In this document: piece by piece, positions 49,387 to 61,646 of the stretch
How the letters are laid out: each line of letters starts with the position of its first letter
How positions within the stretch are numbered: the first letter of the stretch is position 1
Source: Candolleomyces eurysporus
Taxonomy: Eukaryota > Basidiomycota > Agaricomycetes > Agaricales > Psathyrellaceae
DNA length: 64,000 nt
Assembly: GCA_027579435.1 (NCBI GenBank)
Contig: JANBPK010001045.1
Location: 1 to 64,000 of the forward strand
Reading direction: 5' to 3'
Notes under the pieces: generated by a model
Seen by the model: the letters and a program-made list of their open reading frames with translations, nothing else
What the model was told of the DNA's origin: nothing
Database searches by the model: none
Made by a program: the position numbers and the translations under genes

Positions 49387-52299
49387 GGCAGAAAAGGAAC
49401 AAAAGAAGAAGGACCTGCGGTGAGGTGCTCAGCAGGACAGATGAGGAGGGTTGGAAAGATGGTTCGTGTATATACAGGGTAGAAAGGTGTGCAGTCCCCT
49501 TTTGGAGAAGGCGCCAAGCACTCGCACAGCCTTGCACAAACCGAACGAGTTGCCTGAACCGGGTCAATTTGATTTTCGCTCCACCGCCCTTGAATCTCGA
49601 GAGTCCTGTAGACCGTCGGCGCCGCCAGCAGTGGTGTACTCGAAGGCGGTGAGCGGTGCGCAGCCCTCTCGGATGAAGACAGACATCTCCTCTGTAGCGC
49701 CCTCTCGCTAGCGCTCGTGGATGGCAACAATGTTAGGTAATCCGGATTTAAACGAATGACTTGGCTTGGCCCTGCTCCCTGTTTCCGCCGCTGTCCGCGT
49801 ACTCGTCATCGCCGTTTGCAAACCTGGTGTCAGTACGACATTCTACCCCTCCGTGTACGTCACTCTTGGCTGTTGCAACATATTGTCTCCAGCAAGTATC
49901 CCACATTTGCACTCACTCAACGACCGTACATATCTACGATCGATTTGTTGGAGACCATTCGTCATTGTGAAAATTTTGAATTGGCTCGAGCCAAGATGAC
50001 GTTCCGTCCGTATGGAAGACTGCAGGCGAACGTTCGTTCTCATTTGAGTGAGCCGCTCTTCATCCAACCTTGAGCTTACCCTATTCCGGACGGGCACCTG
50101 TACCTCTCCAAAGCCTTTCCCTCCCTTTCTTGAAGTGGTCGTCTACAGCCATTCCAGCGAGTTCAGGTGAAATTGTGCCTCAGGACGTGGATACGGTCAG
50201 GTCAGATGTTGTCTTCTGATTGTGGCGATAGCGAAAATCGCTCAGAGGTTGGTCTTGGGCACCGTGAAGTCGTACTGATGCCATGCAAAACATTTTACAG
50301 CTTTTTCCTTCGAATGCGAAAGCAAACATCCGGTTCCCCAAGCGAACGCTACTCTCCCATGTATAAATGCAAGTGATAAAATCATTGCATACCAGGGGGT
50401 CCACCGCGACGGTGACGGATTACCGTGCTGCGCATGGTCGCACCGACCTCTATCCTATGTCGAAAAAAAAATTCTGCGAACCAGCTGCATCAATGCTGCT
50501 GGAGCTCAAGAATGGTCGCTCCAGCGTAACTCAGCTCAGGTTCTACCCGACAATCTGTCGCATGGACTCTCTCCTACGCGATCTGCATGTTGAACGCGTA
50601 TGGAGCATCGCCTTCTGAACTTCTCAAGGACCGATACCCTAGCTCGCGCAGTATGGAATGAATTTGACCCACCTGCTGAACCTGAACGGCATGTTCTCTC
50701 CATATTATCTCATGGGCCCTCTCGTGCTCTCCGTCTGTTTGGCCAGGAGGAGCTGGCCATTTTCTCCACCTCATTTGGCCCAAGGCAGTGCACAATGGGC
50801 AAGGGCTGACGGTACAACACGACGTGGCGCTTCAGCATGTCTGCTTTACGGAAAAGCCTGCGCAAAAACCTTGGTCTCTTCGCTGTCACGGTGCCTTCTC
50901 CCTTCTCAGGATGTGGATCTTCGGAACCAGCACAATGATCCTGTTTCTTTGAGAAGTTGACTTAAAGATTCTGGTATCTCCCGGTGAACAACGATCGCTG
51001 CTTACTCGATTCCGCAAACTCCACAATGCCTCTTGGCCTCATTTGGGCCAGCTCAAATGCCTGGATCCTCTGATACGCGACACGCTTCTTAGTACTTACC
51101 TCGGAAACCTGATCATCAGATACACAAATTAATTCCAGGAAAATATGAAGTCATTCCGTAGGATCTCCCCCCATGCTTCTAACCGACCATGCCACCCACT
51201 CGCGGCCTCGAGGTTACAGTGTGTCTCGTCCCGAATCCGGTATCTATTTGGTTTGCCTGCCTGCATTAGTGCGACGTACCTCTCATTACTTCCTTCCACC
51301 TCTCTCCGGTCGAACTCCCATAAATAGGATCTACAAAGGGAATTCTTATATAATGTACGGTGCGTATACTCGTAAAGGGTCAAACACGAAGGACTCGTGT
51401 TTACTCTACAGCTATGAAACTTAAACTTCCCTTGTTCTTCGTGGAGTCCGCGCAGCATCAACAAGTTACAACCCCTCGCCAGTTTTAAGTCCTTTGCCTT
51501 TGGGAGGTAAGATAAAAAATATGTTGGCCAGACCTGTGCATCTGTTTCGTCTTCTTGGAGTTAAAGGCCTGTAACTCAAGCAAGGGTTTTTACTTGGCCT
51601 CGCTGGTAGGACGGCCAGGGCCCGACATATGCTTCCACGAGATATTTTTGTTGCTCTCGTTTCGCTATTCGTGCAAAGAAGCAAAACTACTGTAATAAAT
51701 GTGTGCTCTATAGATCTCTGGCTCGTTTCAACAGCGGTTTCATTCAACTTCGAACTCAGGCAAACGAGCCTTTCTCATCTCACCTCGGCCTCCCTAGATC
51801 CGAGTAACTACACGAGTCAAGGACCTAGCTCTATGGTTTCTTTCATTCCCCTCGGTCTAGAGTCTAAGGCTCAGCCTACAGTCTTTCGCGAAGCTCTAGA
51901 GTCTTCAACATGCGTCAGAATTATTTTGTCATTTATTTGTCATTAAAATTGGGCCACCGAGTGAATCTCAAATGACACCGAGATCGTAGTCAAGTCCCGT
52001 GCACAGTCACCCCCACACCTCTCAACGGTTTAGGAGACATTAGTACCTTCTGCTTCTGAGCAACAATGTACCGATACCTCCCCAACAGCCCAAACTAGGT
52101 TTTGATTCGGAACTGTGCATTTAGGTTCTGCATTCAACTTCACAGCAACCGTATACTGACAAACCCTTCCGGAGTGATTCCGACTTGATATTGGGCGCTA
52201 AAAGCCGCCCTGAATCGTTTCGTCAGCCCTTTTCGGTTCCTAGCGCTTAAATCGGAGGTACCCCAGCTGATAGATGGACGGGTCGCCAGAATTGGCCAA
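49387..52299. other. gene-poor stretch, 2.9 kb
   Basis: The first few hundred bases are the 5' flank of the Ca2+-ATPase. Beyond that only short open frames (under 110 codons) occur, without introns that join them into a recognisable protein and without transposon motifs I can name. It may be decayed sequence or hold a non-coding transcript. Confidence 0.4.
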
Positions 52300-52411
52300 G
52301 GCGGGCTAGCGTAATGGTTAACGCGCCAGTTTCCGGTTGACTTCGGAAGTTGTTAATTCCTGGAAGTGAAAACGTAGCTGGAGATTCTGGGTTCGAGTCC
52401 CAGGTTCGTCG
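52300..52411 (+). tRNA. tRNA-Arg (anticodon CCG) with 39-nt intron
   Basis: Acceptor arms 52300-52306 (GGCGGGC) and 52404-52410 (GTTCGTC) pair through seven positions with G-U wobbles. D arm: GCGT/ACGC with loop AATGGTTA. Anticodon stem CCAGT (52326-52330) pairs with GCTGG (52377-52381). The loop reads TT-CCG-G before the intron (52337-52375) and A after it. T arm: CTGGG TTCGAGT CCCAG. The intron sits after position 37, as in all nuclear tRNA introns, and contains CGG, complementary to the anticodon. A T6 Pol III terminator follows at 52413. The discriminator base is G. Confidence 0.88.
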
Positions 52412-53813
52412 CTTTTTTCAGGTTCTCCTCACCCTTCCTCGAAGCGATCGAGAGTGTAAAGCATACAGACAGCCTAGTGCGCGAAGATCCTCCCGGTGAG
52501 CTTAGGCCGTGTATTTGTTTTTTTTTACGTAGAGTCCTGCGGATCCCTGAGGTCCGCAGTTAGGGCGGTGAAGGCTTTCCAGTCACGTCGGATCGAGTAC
52601 CCACTGTTGTGAGACCATCCGTCCTCCATCCCACTGACGGTTCATTTCTGCAGTGGACTGGTAGAGACCGGTATGTCGGACACCTCCTAACCGGCAAACC
52701 AGCCCGGAAGGNAAAAAAATAATCAACTGCGTCTCATAGAAGATCGCCCTTGAGTTGTCTCCGACAGTGCAGAGTACATTAGGCGGCTGTGGTGTGGCGG
52801 TCCGCCACTCGGAGAGAACCTATATGAGATATCCGTAGTGCAGTCAGGTCGGCTTTTGCTGACTGAACTCGATGTTGTGACCTGACTTTGAGTTAGTCAG
52901 TTCACCTCGCTTTTGTGGCTCACGGATATTGGAACGGAGAGGTCCTAGGCCGGTCCAAGGCTTTTGTCAAGCTGTCAACAAATGACTGTTTTTCATTATG
53001 CAGCCTGTATTGTGGAGGTCCGAGTCCGGATGTGTTGTATTATCCACTGAACAGAGCGACACAATTGTACGTTTTATATTCCATGTTTTTTCGCTTTTTC
53101 GAGACGACAATTGGCATGGTGTCTGCCAAGCCGACAATAGTGCTTGTCACCGAACCCCACCAAGCATCTCCATTCCTTCCATAATCGGGCGAACCTTGGG
53201 ATTATACTCGTATAGCCAACGGGATTTATCATCTGCACACTGTGGCGCAGTAGTCCCGGAATCGTCATACTCGGTCGTGGCGAGGTGCTTCCCTCACCGC
53301 ATCTTGGACCCGAAATGGGTAAAACCCTTCCAAATCAAGAGATTCTTGGATGCGTCTGGACTGCCCTGGTTGCTTGACGAGTTCAGGGAGAAGGAATACC
53401 CGTACATGGGCTATGCTCCTCTGGATCAAGTATGGAACTTGCGAGTGCTGTTAAGGAACAAATGCACTGAAGCCAAGACGTCATGGCGGGACGTAAACCA
53501 ATGTTCTACATACATTTGAAAGGTATGGAGCTGAAGTCAAAAAAGATGGTACCGAATAATACAACAAACGCAACGACAGGAACAGGAAACAATTCAACTA
53601 TACACACATCTATCTGAGTTTAGAGCAGTCAGCTAACAACACATTGATCTATCTAGTGACGATTCAGAAGTTTACGGTAGCGGTAACATGCTTTGGTAAA
53701 GAGACGAATCGTGTTTGACAATACAGAAAGAATAGAGAAATAGCACACTGGAAGTAGTACATTGTTTTTGTTTGTCTTTTTGTGTCCAAGAAGTCAGCTT
53801 CTCCCGTCGACAT
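52412..53813. other. intergenic with several hairpins and one weak coding trace
   Basis: From 52480 to 52900 the sequence is rich in short inverted repeats: CTGCGGA/TCCGCAG at 52537-52559, GTGGCG/CGCCAC at 52794-52808, GTCAGGTC/GACCTGAC at 52843-52886. An N at 52712 precedes a poly-A run. From about 52998 to 53519 there is a + strand open frame listed separately. The rest is the 3' flank of Tps1. Confidence 0.4.
52998..53519 (+). CDS. possible hypothetical protein or 3' exon, unrecognised
   Basis: An open frame of 173 codons whose second half (FQIKRFLDASGLPWLLDEF then YMGYAPLDQVWNLRVLLRN) has a composition like a folded protein. It lacks a good start context and has no neighbour that would splice to it clearly. 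I recognise no family. It may be a remnant or chance; an ATG at 52998 is used only because it is the first in frame. Confidence 0.2.
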   Translation: MQPVLWRSESGCVVLSTEQSDTIVRFIFHVFSLFRDDNWHGVCQADNSACHRTPPSISIPSIIGRTLGLYSYSQRDLSSAHCGAVVPESSYSVVARCFPHRILDPKWVKPFQIKRFLDASGLPWLLDEFREKEYPYMGYAPLDQVWNLRVLLRNKCTEAKTSWRDVNQCSTYI

Positions 53814-55651
53814 TCTAAGAGGCGGTGACAGAGACTGGGGTTTCCTCGGTGGTCGGCACACCGTCGCTATCGGTCAGCTTGCTCATTTCCTTGATGAAGC
53901 TACTGCCCCAGAAGGCTGCGCTGTACTTGTTCACATACTTGAAGAGTTTTCTGTGGTTCTCGGCCCTTGTAGGAGGGTCCATGGTGACAGCTTCGTGAAT
54001 AGCATCGGCCACTTGTTGCGAGTCCCAAGGGTTAACGACGATGGAACCGTTCAAACTCTGCGCGGCACCGGCGAATTCGGAGAGTATCATGACCCCCTGG
54101 CGGGCTTGCTGGCAAGCGATATACTCGTACGAAACCTGTGCGATAGGTAATTGATGAGCCAGCACGTCTCGATTGAGGATAGTAGCGGACGAAGTAAACG
54201 TTTTATGACTGACCAGGTTCATGCCATCCCTGGTACTCGTGACCAGGCAGACGTCGCTAACGGCGTAAAGTGCGCAGAGTTCATCAAAGTTAAGACTCTT
54301 GTGCATGAAGTGAATCGGCATGAATTCCACAGTTCCGAATCGCCCGTTGATTCGTCCAACCAGCTCGTTGACAGTCGACCTCAAGTTTTGATATTCCTCG
54401 ACGTCTTGGCGGGATGGCACCGCCAGCTGGACCATGACGACCTGGGATGATACGAATCAGAATAATACGGGAACTAGGAAGGCTAAAACGGCTAACCTTT
54501 CCAATCCATTCTGGATGCTGTGTTAAGAAGAGCTCAAGTGCGTGTAATTTCTGGGGTACACCCTTGATGTAATCCAAACGGTCGACTCCAACGATAACCT
54601 TGACACCCCTAAACCGCTGTTCAAGCTGTGATATGCGGTCAATGACGCCAGGCTTTTGCAGATTCTGTGAAGAGTCAATTAAGGTGTGAAATAGGTGCCG
54701 AATAATGCAACTCACGTCGATGAAACTCTTCGGTTCAATACCAATAGGGAAGGTTCCAACGTGCGCAAGCCTGCCCTCAAACTCCACTCCATTCGGCATG
54801 GTCGGAAGGTTCAAGATACGGGTGCATGATGATAAGAAGTGGCGGGCATAATCATATGTGTGGAACCCAATCAAGTCGCAATACAGCACCCCGAGGAGGA
54901 TCTCACGACGGACAGGAAGAATCCTATAGAGGTATCAATGTTTCGTCCTCAGCGGAAGAAGGAATACGGACCTGTAAATTTCGCTACTCGGGAATGGTGT
55001 GTGGAGGAAGAAGCCGATTTTGACATTCGGAACCCCTTTGGTGCTCAAGAATAGATGCTCGCCGGAAATTCCCTCAGTGATCTTGGACAACTCATCGAGG
55101 GTCAGCTCTCCAACGTTGTCACGACCATCGATCATGCCCCGCAGCAGCATTGGAAGGAGCATTAAATGGTAGTCTTGCACCCAGACCATGGACCCGGGGG
55201 TGATGTGGGGTCGGATAGCTTCCGCAAACTGCATATTGGCCTGGCGATACGCCAACCAGTTTTCCTCGTCGAAGTTCATCTCTCCTGGGTGGTAGTGGAA
55301 TAGCGGCCACAGGATCGAGTTGGAGAACCCGTTGTAGTGACGGTCGGCTACGTCATCGTCCAGGTAGACAGCCTGACAAGAGTACTCTTCCATGAGACGC
55401 TTGTCGACGATGGGCCTGTCCTTGAAGGGAATGAAGAAGCCTGGCCATCCGATCCAGGTGAAGTTGAGAGACTTTTTGAAGCCAGAGAGGGCAGAGACAA
55501 GACCCCCGGAGGACATCTTGAAATGGTATTCGCCCGCTGCATCTTTGGTGATGGTGACGGGCAGACGATTGGAGACGACGATAAGATGGCCCCCGTTGAG
55601 ATTCATATCTGAGGTGGATGCGGAGGGGGTCGTCGCCGGCGAAGACGCCAT
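53814..55651 (-). CDS. TPS1: alpha,alpha-trehalose-phosphate synthase (UDP-forming)
   Basis: Glycosyltransferase family 20 enzyme that joins UDP-glucose and glucose-6-phosphate to trehalose-6-phosphate, central to stress tolerance and glycolytic control. Blocks in order: LIVVSNRLPVTI; GGLVSALSGF; FTWIGWPG; the catalytic loops LWPLFHYHPGEMNFDEENW and VWVQDYHLMLLP; GFFLHTPFPSSEIYR; CDLIGFHTYDYARHF; VGVDRLDYIKGVPQKL (nucleotide-sugar site); MPIHFMHKSLNFDELCALYA; and TSTRDGMNLVSYEYIACQ. There is no phosphatase domain, so it is Tps1, not Tps2. The last intron (54136-54213) is 78 nt long with no in-frame stop, so the raw frame reads straight through it. Start at 55651. Confidence 0.95.
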
Positions 55652-56338
55652 GGTTAAAGAGGCAGGTGAAAAGTCGAAGACAAAAACCAAAAGCGGAAGA
55701 TGGGAGAGATGATCAGCTTGGTCTGCTCATCTGGCTCCTGCAGAACAGCACCGTCATCACGATCGTAGCCATTTCGTCACCCGATGTAATTCCGGTAATC
55801 TTTTTACGTCCCGGTATTTCACGACTCGACGTTTGCAATACCATCATAGAATGGCCCGTCCGGGCATACCTGGACACCCGGATTTTACTGTATAAAATTG
55901 TACTCCATGCTCGATCCTAAATGGCGACGTTCCACTACAAACAAGCGGCGTTCTTGACTTTTCAGATTGATCTCTTTGTATTTTTTTTTTCTTGGTCTAC
56001 ACGGACGCCTGCCCAGGCGTTCTCAAGACGTTACTCTACTAATTTGATTGCATGAAGAAAGAGATGGGGCGTCATAGAAAACATGCTGCTAAATGGAATG
56101 CAAATGCGTACTTCGATAGACGACGTTAACTGAACGAAAGAAATATAGGAGAATTATAGCAAACCCAAGCGGACCGGTGGCCTCCCGAAGGCAGTGCTTT
56201 ATTTCCTAATATAGTTNAAAAAAAGAAACTTTCAGAGAGATGTATAAACCTGTCCACTATATAGTGTCCAGGAATAAGTAGAGCTACAGACTACAGGAAA
56301 TGTACAGATTACAGCACGGCAGAACCCGGGCAGCATTT
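55652..56338. other. intergenic: Tps1 promoter and RPP0 3' region
   Basis: No coding signal. An N at 56217 precedes a poly-A run. Contains the TPS1 promoter and the 3' UTR of ribosomal protein P0. Confidence 0.4.
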
Positions 56339-57438
56339 TTAATCGAAGAGACCGAAGCCCTAAGAACGTGCGTTAGCTCGGGCATGAACTTCCTAAGACT
56401 GCATCGAATACTCACCATGTCGTCGTCAGACTCCTCCTTCTCTTCTTCCTTCTCCTCAACAGCAGCCGCCGCGGCCGGAGCGGCAGCGGCAGCGGGGGCG
56501 GCAGCAACGGCAAAGGCTTCGGGGTTGGCGAGATATTCCTTGACCTGTAATCACAAGACTCAGACACATCCTCCCAAAGAAGGTAATTAAAGTTACATAC
56601 CTTTTCAGAACCCTCGAAAGTGTATTCTGTGGCAAGAGAGATGGCCAACAAATTCTTGTAAGCGTTAACGAGAACGTGGCTGACGGAGACAATGGTGGGG
56701 TAGTTGAGGGCCAAGGAGATGGCAGCGATGGTCTTGATACCGGAGAGGAAGCGATCAACCAATTCTTGCTCGTCAACATCGAGAACGGATGGCGGGAAAG
56801 AATTGCCACGGTCGTAGATTTGGATGACGGTCATACCGTAGGTGAAGGGGGAGATGTTCAACATGTTGAGCAGAGTGGCTTCGGATGGACCTACACGGGT
56901 ACCAGCGAAGACGACCTTGACGTCGGATACGATTTCAATGGTACCACGAGCAATCTTGGTGGGGATACCGAGAGCCTGGAAGAAGGAGGTCTTTCCGGGT
57001 TCCATACCAGTGTTGCCGGCAGGGATAGAGACATCGACGGTGGCAAATGCGCCAGCACGAGCAGGAGCGGCAACCTTGTTGGCCACGATGAGCTCACGGA
57101 CTTCCTTGAGGTCACCATCGGAGAAGACGAAACCGATGTTGCCCCTGACGTGAGGGAGGAGCTTCTCGTACTGGGGGTTCTCGCTGAGGATGGAGCGCAA
57201 AGCTCGGCGAACCATGGTGTTCTTGCCCATCAGGACAACACCCTTGCCACGGAGGGAGACACGAATTTGGTGCATCTGGTTAGAACCGACATTGTCGACG
57301 TTGACCACAAAGATGGAAGCTGTAAAAATTCGTTGAGCATTCCGTTTACTGGACCACTTTGTGTCACTTACGATATTTGGCGAGGAGCTCCTTGAGCTTC
57401 TCAAAGTAAAGTTCCTTATCAGCGCGCGAGGCTCCCAT
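56339..57438 (-). CDS. RPP0: 60S acidic ribosomal protein P0
   Basis: Stalk protein of the large ribosomal subunit that anchors P1/P2 dimers. First exon [20 protein letters not shown]; then [86 protein letters not shown] and [16 protein letters not shown], all diagnostic. An Ala-rich hinge follows, then [14 protein letters not shown], split by an intron from the last exon GFGLFD, the conserved acidic C-terminus that recruits translation factors. The stop codon is 56339-56341. Start ATG at 57438. Confidence 0.96.
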
Positions 57439-57976
57439 TTCGTTAGATTTTCAGCTACCGCAACATGAGCACGAGCTTTGGCATCGACGACCAAGAACTC
57501 ACGTAGATGGATGCGTAGGTGAATAAGTGCCTCCCGATTGACCTCTGCGCCTGAGAAGCACCGTCAGGAATGAAAAAAAAAGGTCAGATATCGAGCTCGA
57601 CGTACCAGGTAGTGCCAATGGATTTTTAAAGGCGACTTGTCCTGAGTGTTAACGACGAGGAGAGCTTTGATTCCGTCAATCTTGTGTGTATCTCCAGCGT
57701 GGGAAATGAAATAAGGTTTGAGGTCAAGGAGCGGCAAAGGCCGGCGGTCTGTTCGCCGTTCCTGACAGCGAGCTCGTCCAGTTTCGCGTTCCCCTCCCAA
57801 CTTCAAGAGGTTTCCTCGTCACTCCTCAGGTCTCGTGCAGCGTTGAAACGTCTGGAAGACGACGGACAGGCGGCTATTGGCAGGTGCTCCGGTTGCGTAA
57901 CCGTAGGCACTGCAGACCCCTGCGCCCTCCCTCAGCCTGAAGTCGCTGCGTCTTCAGTATTCACGGATGCAATGGA
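57439..57976. promoter_or_regulatory. divergent promoter of RPP0 and the mitochondrial protein gene
   Basis: About 540 bp separate the two start codons, transcribed away from each other. It probably contains a 5' UTR intron for RPP0. I could not single out individual elements. Confidence 0.45.
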
Positions 57977-60900
57977 ATGTTGCGATGGTGTCGCCCGTCA
58001 TTCCACGTCTCTCGAGGATATGGCGTTAGCAGGACCCATCTTATACGGTAAGCCTTCGTCGGGGTTGGAACCACGTCATAGACACTGACACCTACTTGCA
58101 GCTCCCAAGACGCGCCACAAGCTAGTTCCCTCCTTGGACCAAGCACTTTTAAACATGAAATACCACCTAGGCCGTACTCAGCTCAGTCAGTCGCGGTAAC
58201 CCGTGATGCACCGGATGAACGAACCTCGACATGTTCGCAACGTCATTCAAATTCATTTTTGTACCAATACAACACGGAATTGAGCCAGATTCCACCTCTG
58301 CAACTTCAGTGGTCTCCCTCGGTGCCTGAAGCCAGTCTCACTCTGCCGTCTCTACCACAACCCACTGCCTGGAGCAAATATCGAAACCAGTCTACGAATT
58401 CTCTGCATCTTCAAACCTCCCCCACCAATCGCCGACCGAGCATTACCTCTCAAAAAGTTGGTCACAACTCTCGAAAAATCGCAACGAGCCAGTTACCGCA
58501 GCGGCAGAACGGTGATGCGAACCTCGGTGTGACGCTATCTCGCCATCTCCAGCATGGCCTCAGGGATACCGCGTGTTCGGAGGTCATAATCGACAAAATG
58601 GTCAACCTTTACAATTCGTGTCGATCCAGGAGGTTGCTGCGCGAGCTATCGGTCAGGGATTTTGAGACCCTCCTTACAATATGTGGACGTTACTCAGCTC
58701 CAACTTTGCAATGGTCCCAATTACCGCAAGAGGTGAAGGTCACATCGAAGTCCGGGACGAGTGGGAAGGTGTATTGGCAATTTATCTTGCAGGTGGTGAA
58801 GGACAGAGAGTCGATTTTAGGGGGACAACTCACCGACGTGGAGCGGTTTTGGCGATTGAATGGGCGACTTCATCTATTGTCAAATGGCATGCATTCGGAA
58901 GGTTTGTCGCTGTATTTGTTTCCATGTCAGACTGCTGAAATCACCTCCAGCACGAATGGCCAATATCATTCGGCAAGTGAATGAAGATTATGTGGCGTTG
59001 AGAAAGCTGGTTGCGCACGAAAGCCTCTACCTTGCCTATTTTCGCACAATGCTCGCCCTTGATCCCAAATTTCGAGCTGTTCAAGTCTTAGACCACCTCT
59101 GCGATTATTTGGAACGGTTTAGCCGCCTTTCATTCTCGCTGCTGGAGATCTTTTGGTGGGCTCTGCTTACTGGGAGATTCGATCATGCTCCGGCTCTTCA
59201 AGCGCGGGTCCTAGACTTTGTCCATGTACGTCTCTCCGAAGCTATACCGAAGACTCAACATACACCGCAACCCGACAACCTCAAGCCGAGTGACGGTGCT
59301 CGAGGTATCCTTACGGTCCATGCTCTTTCCAGATTCCTCGCCTCCGCCATATTTCCCTGCTATCGCACGGAGCAAGCCCCCAACTTCCTTCTTCGATGGA
59401 CCTTCAAGGAGACACGAGAGGTGTTTGCACCAAGTCAGCCTCACGATCTACGATGGTCAGGCCTGCTTCTTTTGGCGAAGAATATGATGAAGAGCAGCAG
59501 CTTTCGCCCCATCCCGAGCCCCCAAGACACTCCCCCGGCAACCATTCGATGGCAAACAATTTTGCTTCTGTCCGGTGTTGAAACCACGTTGAGGCAACTT
59601 GATCCCACCGACGTTTCTACTCCTGAAGCCAAATCCTACCTGCAGACCGTTGCGAATACGCTATGGAAGAACTGGCTCCAAGCGGAATGCCTTCAGTGTC
59701 CGATTGACGTGAAGCGTGCTGTGATATCGAGCTTCCTCAAGATCGCGGCAGCTGGCACTAATGGATCTCTGCTCACAGAGTGTTCACGTTTCTGCACGGA
59801 TCATAAATTGTGGCACTGGTCTCCCGATGGTTCACCGGCCATGCGGCGCCAAGCCCTCGGTCTTGTCGCAGCATACGTACACAGCTCGGGAAAGTGTCAA
59901 CATCTTCAAGTTCCCCAAGTCTTCGACCATGCTATTCGGTTGACCCCCGACCGCACCTCGGTTAACGACTTGGTTTCTCTCCTCATTCCCCTCTTCCTTC
60001 CCCATGATGTCGATCGAGCACACGAGTTCCTTCTCTATGCGCGTGCGAATGGTGTTGAGGTCTCTCCCGAGGCTTCAGTTCCTTTGGTCATCGCACTATC
60101 GTACGATCAACAATGGGATGCTACAATTTCGATTCTCAGAGACTGCCAGTTCTCGGCCAAGCAAAGAGAAACCATCCTCATCGCCATACTCCGCATATTC
60201 CAAACCTCGAGATACCGGACTCTAGACAAGACGCTAGCGGAAACGCTCGGTCGCTCGCTATTCCAACTCTATTCGACCATCAATTTATCGCCCACATCAA
60301 AGTACCCCGTCCGTTATTTCCTTGGATTGTTAATCGCTGTTGACCATGGTCGACTCGCGGTTGGCATCCTTAACCGCCTCTTCCTCACCACCCCTTCTCT
60401 CTTCACCCAACGTTGCGTCCGCCGATGGGTAGTCCAGTTGGTTCAAAAAGGATTGCCAAAACAGGCTAGCAAACTTTTCAGACTCTCCCGACGCCACTTT
60501 ACCCTTCCCCAATCCATCGACCTCCAGCGGAAACTTACGACCGCTCTCTTTGCCGCCAATGCTTTCGGTCGCGCGAGGAAAGTTGTGAATCAGACGCCTA
60601 GACGACTCGGTGCGACCCGGAGGGACAGGATACTCAGAATCGCCATTTCCCGTCCTATACTTAATTCTTATCGCACGTCCAAGGCCCGTCTTCACACCCT
60701 GAAAGTCATGGCTTTGGTGGATCGTGATCCATCCCCCTCCCCTTCGACCATTCAGACTGCAGTGACTATCCTCGCTCGCCAGGGTCGTATGTATGCAGCG
60801 CGGAAACTCTTCCTTCAGCATAGTGCGAGATTGGACACGAAGGTCAGCACGGTGATTGGGAACATCATCCTGCATGGATACGTCTTCTTCCGTGGATCCA

Positions 60901-61400
60901 ATACCCGGCGTGCCATCCGGCATATTTTCCACGTGAAGGATGTGCTTTCCGAGGGGACCAAGTTCACGTATGACCGAACGACGATGAACATCCTCATCAA
61001 GGCGATCCTGAATTCCAAAAGGCTGGCAAACTCGGTGATGTTTCGAGCGTTGTTTGACTACCTCATTCGGTTGGGGTATCCAGCGAGTGAACGTTGGAGG
61101 CGGGAACATGACGTCCCATTCTCCACCGACGAGAGTGCGGTTTTGCCTCCATGGGCTGACCAGCTACCGCCTGTTAGCCAGCCGATATCGTTTGTGAAGC
61201 ACGTTCAGCCACTGTACAAGATGTTCATCAAGGCATTCTATCTGCACGAGGACAGGGCGGCGGCGAAATGCGTGGTTGGGATTTTTAGAGAGGAGAAAGC
61301 GCTTGATATAGAGAGGAGAGAGGCTAGGGGTCGGTCCATTAGAGAGGGTGTTATCCGGAAGCGGGCCAGAGACCGTGGTGAATTTCTTGAGGTGGAGTAG
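57977..61400 (+). CDS. large predicted mitochondrial protein, unrecognised (helical-repeat-like)
   Basis: Three exons (57977-58047, 58102-58901, 58951-61400) total 3,321 nt, exactly 1,107 codons. The start MLRWCRPSFHVSRGYGVSR is a strong mitochondrial presequence (six basic and no acidic residues in the first 25). The body is almost all alpha-helical, with recurring 30-40-residue units such as GLPKQASKLFRLSRRHFTLP, AFGRARKVVNQTPRR and RQGRMYAARKLFLQHSARL. This is reminiscent of pentatricopeptide-repeat RNA-binding proteins, though I cannot align a clean PPR consensus. The C-terminus is charged (RREARGRSIREGVIRKRARD). A role in mitochondrial RNA maturation or translation is inference only. Confidence 0.8.
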
Positions 61401-61646
61401 ACAGCGTGCGTTAGATAAAATTTGTTAGACCTTTTGTATGGTATGAATTCGGATAATCTGTGTTTGCATTGACTGAATTGAAGTCGTCGTAGTCCCTCGT
61501 TATGGACTTTCTTGAACGCGACATTGAGTGAGAGATGGGGCATCAATTCGTGGCGGTAATTATATTCGCTACATGAGAATCCTAAATATAAAAACGCGAA
61601 TAAACGCGGGTTCGTGAAAAGAGGAACGTAAGGTCGGGAGATGGAA

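Noticed and set aside
52794..52886. RNase P, RNase MRP or SRP RNA
   Set aside because: Hairpins are present, but I could not find the conserved family blocks (for example ACAGNAA or the SRP Alu core).
56676..57395. 239-codon + strand open frame
   Set aside because: Exactly antisense to ribosomal protein P0; its composition mirrors the sense codon bias.
57684..58088. 134-codon + strand open frame before the mitochondrial protein
   Set aside because: No ATG at its beginning; another frame of the same DNA gives the targeting peptide and splices exactly.
60330..61109. 259-codon - strand open frame
   Set aside because: Antisense to the long exon of the mitochondrial protein, whose exon sum is in frame.
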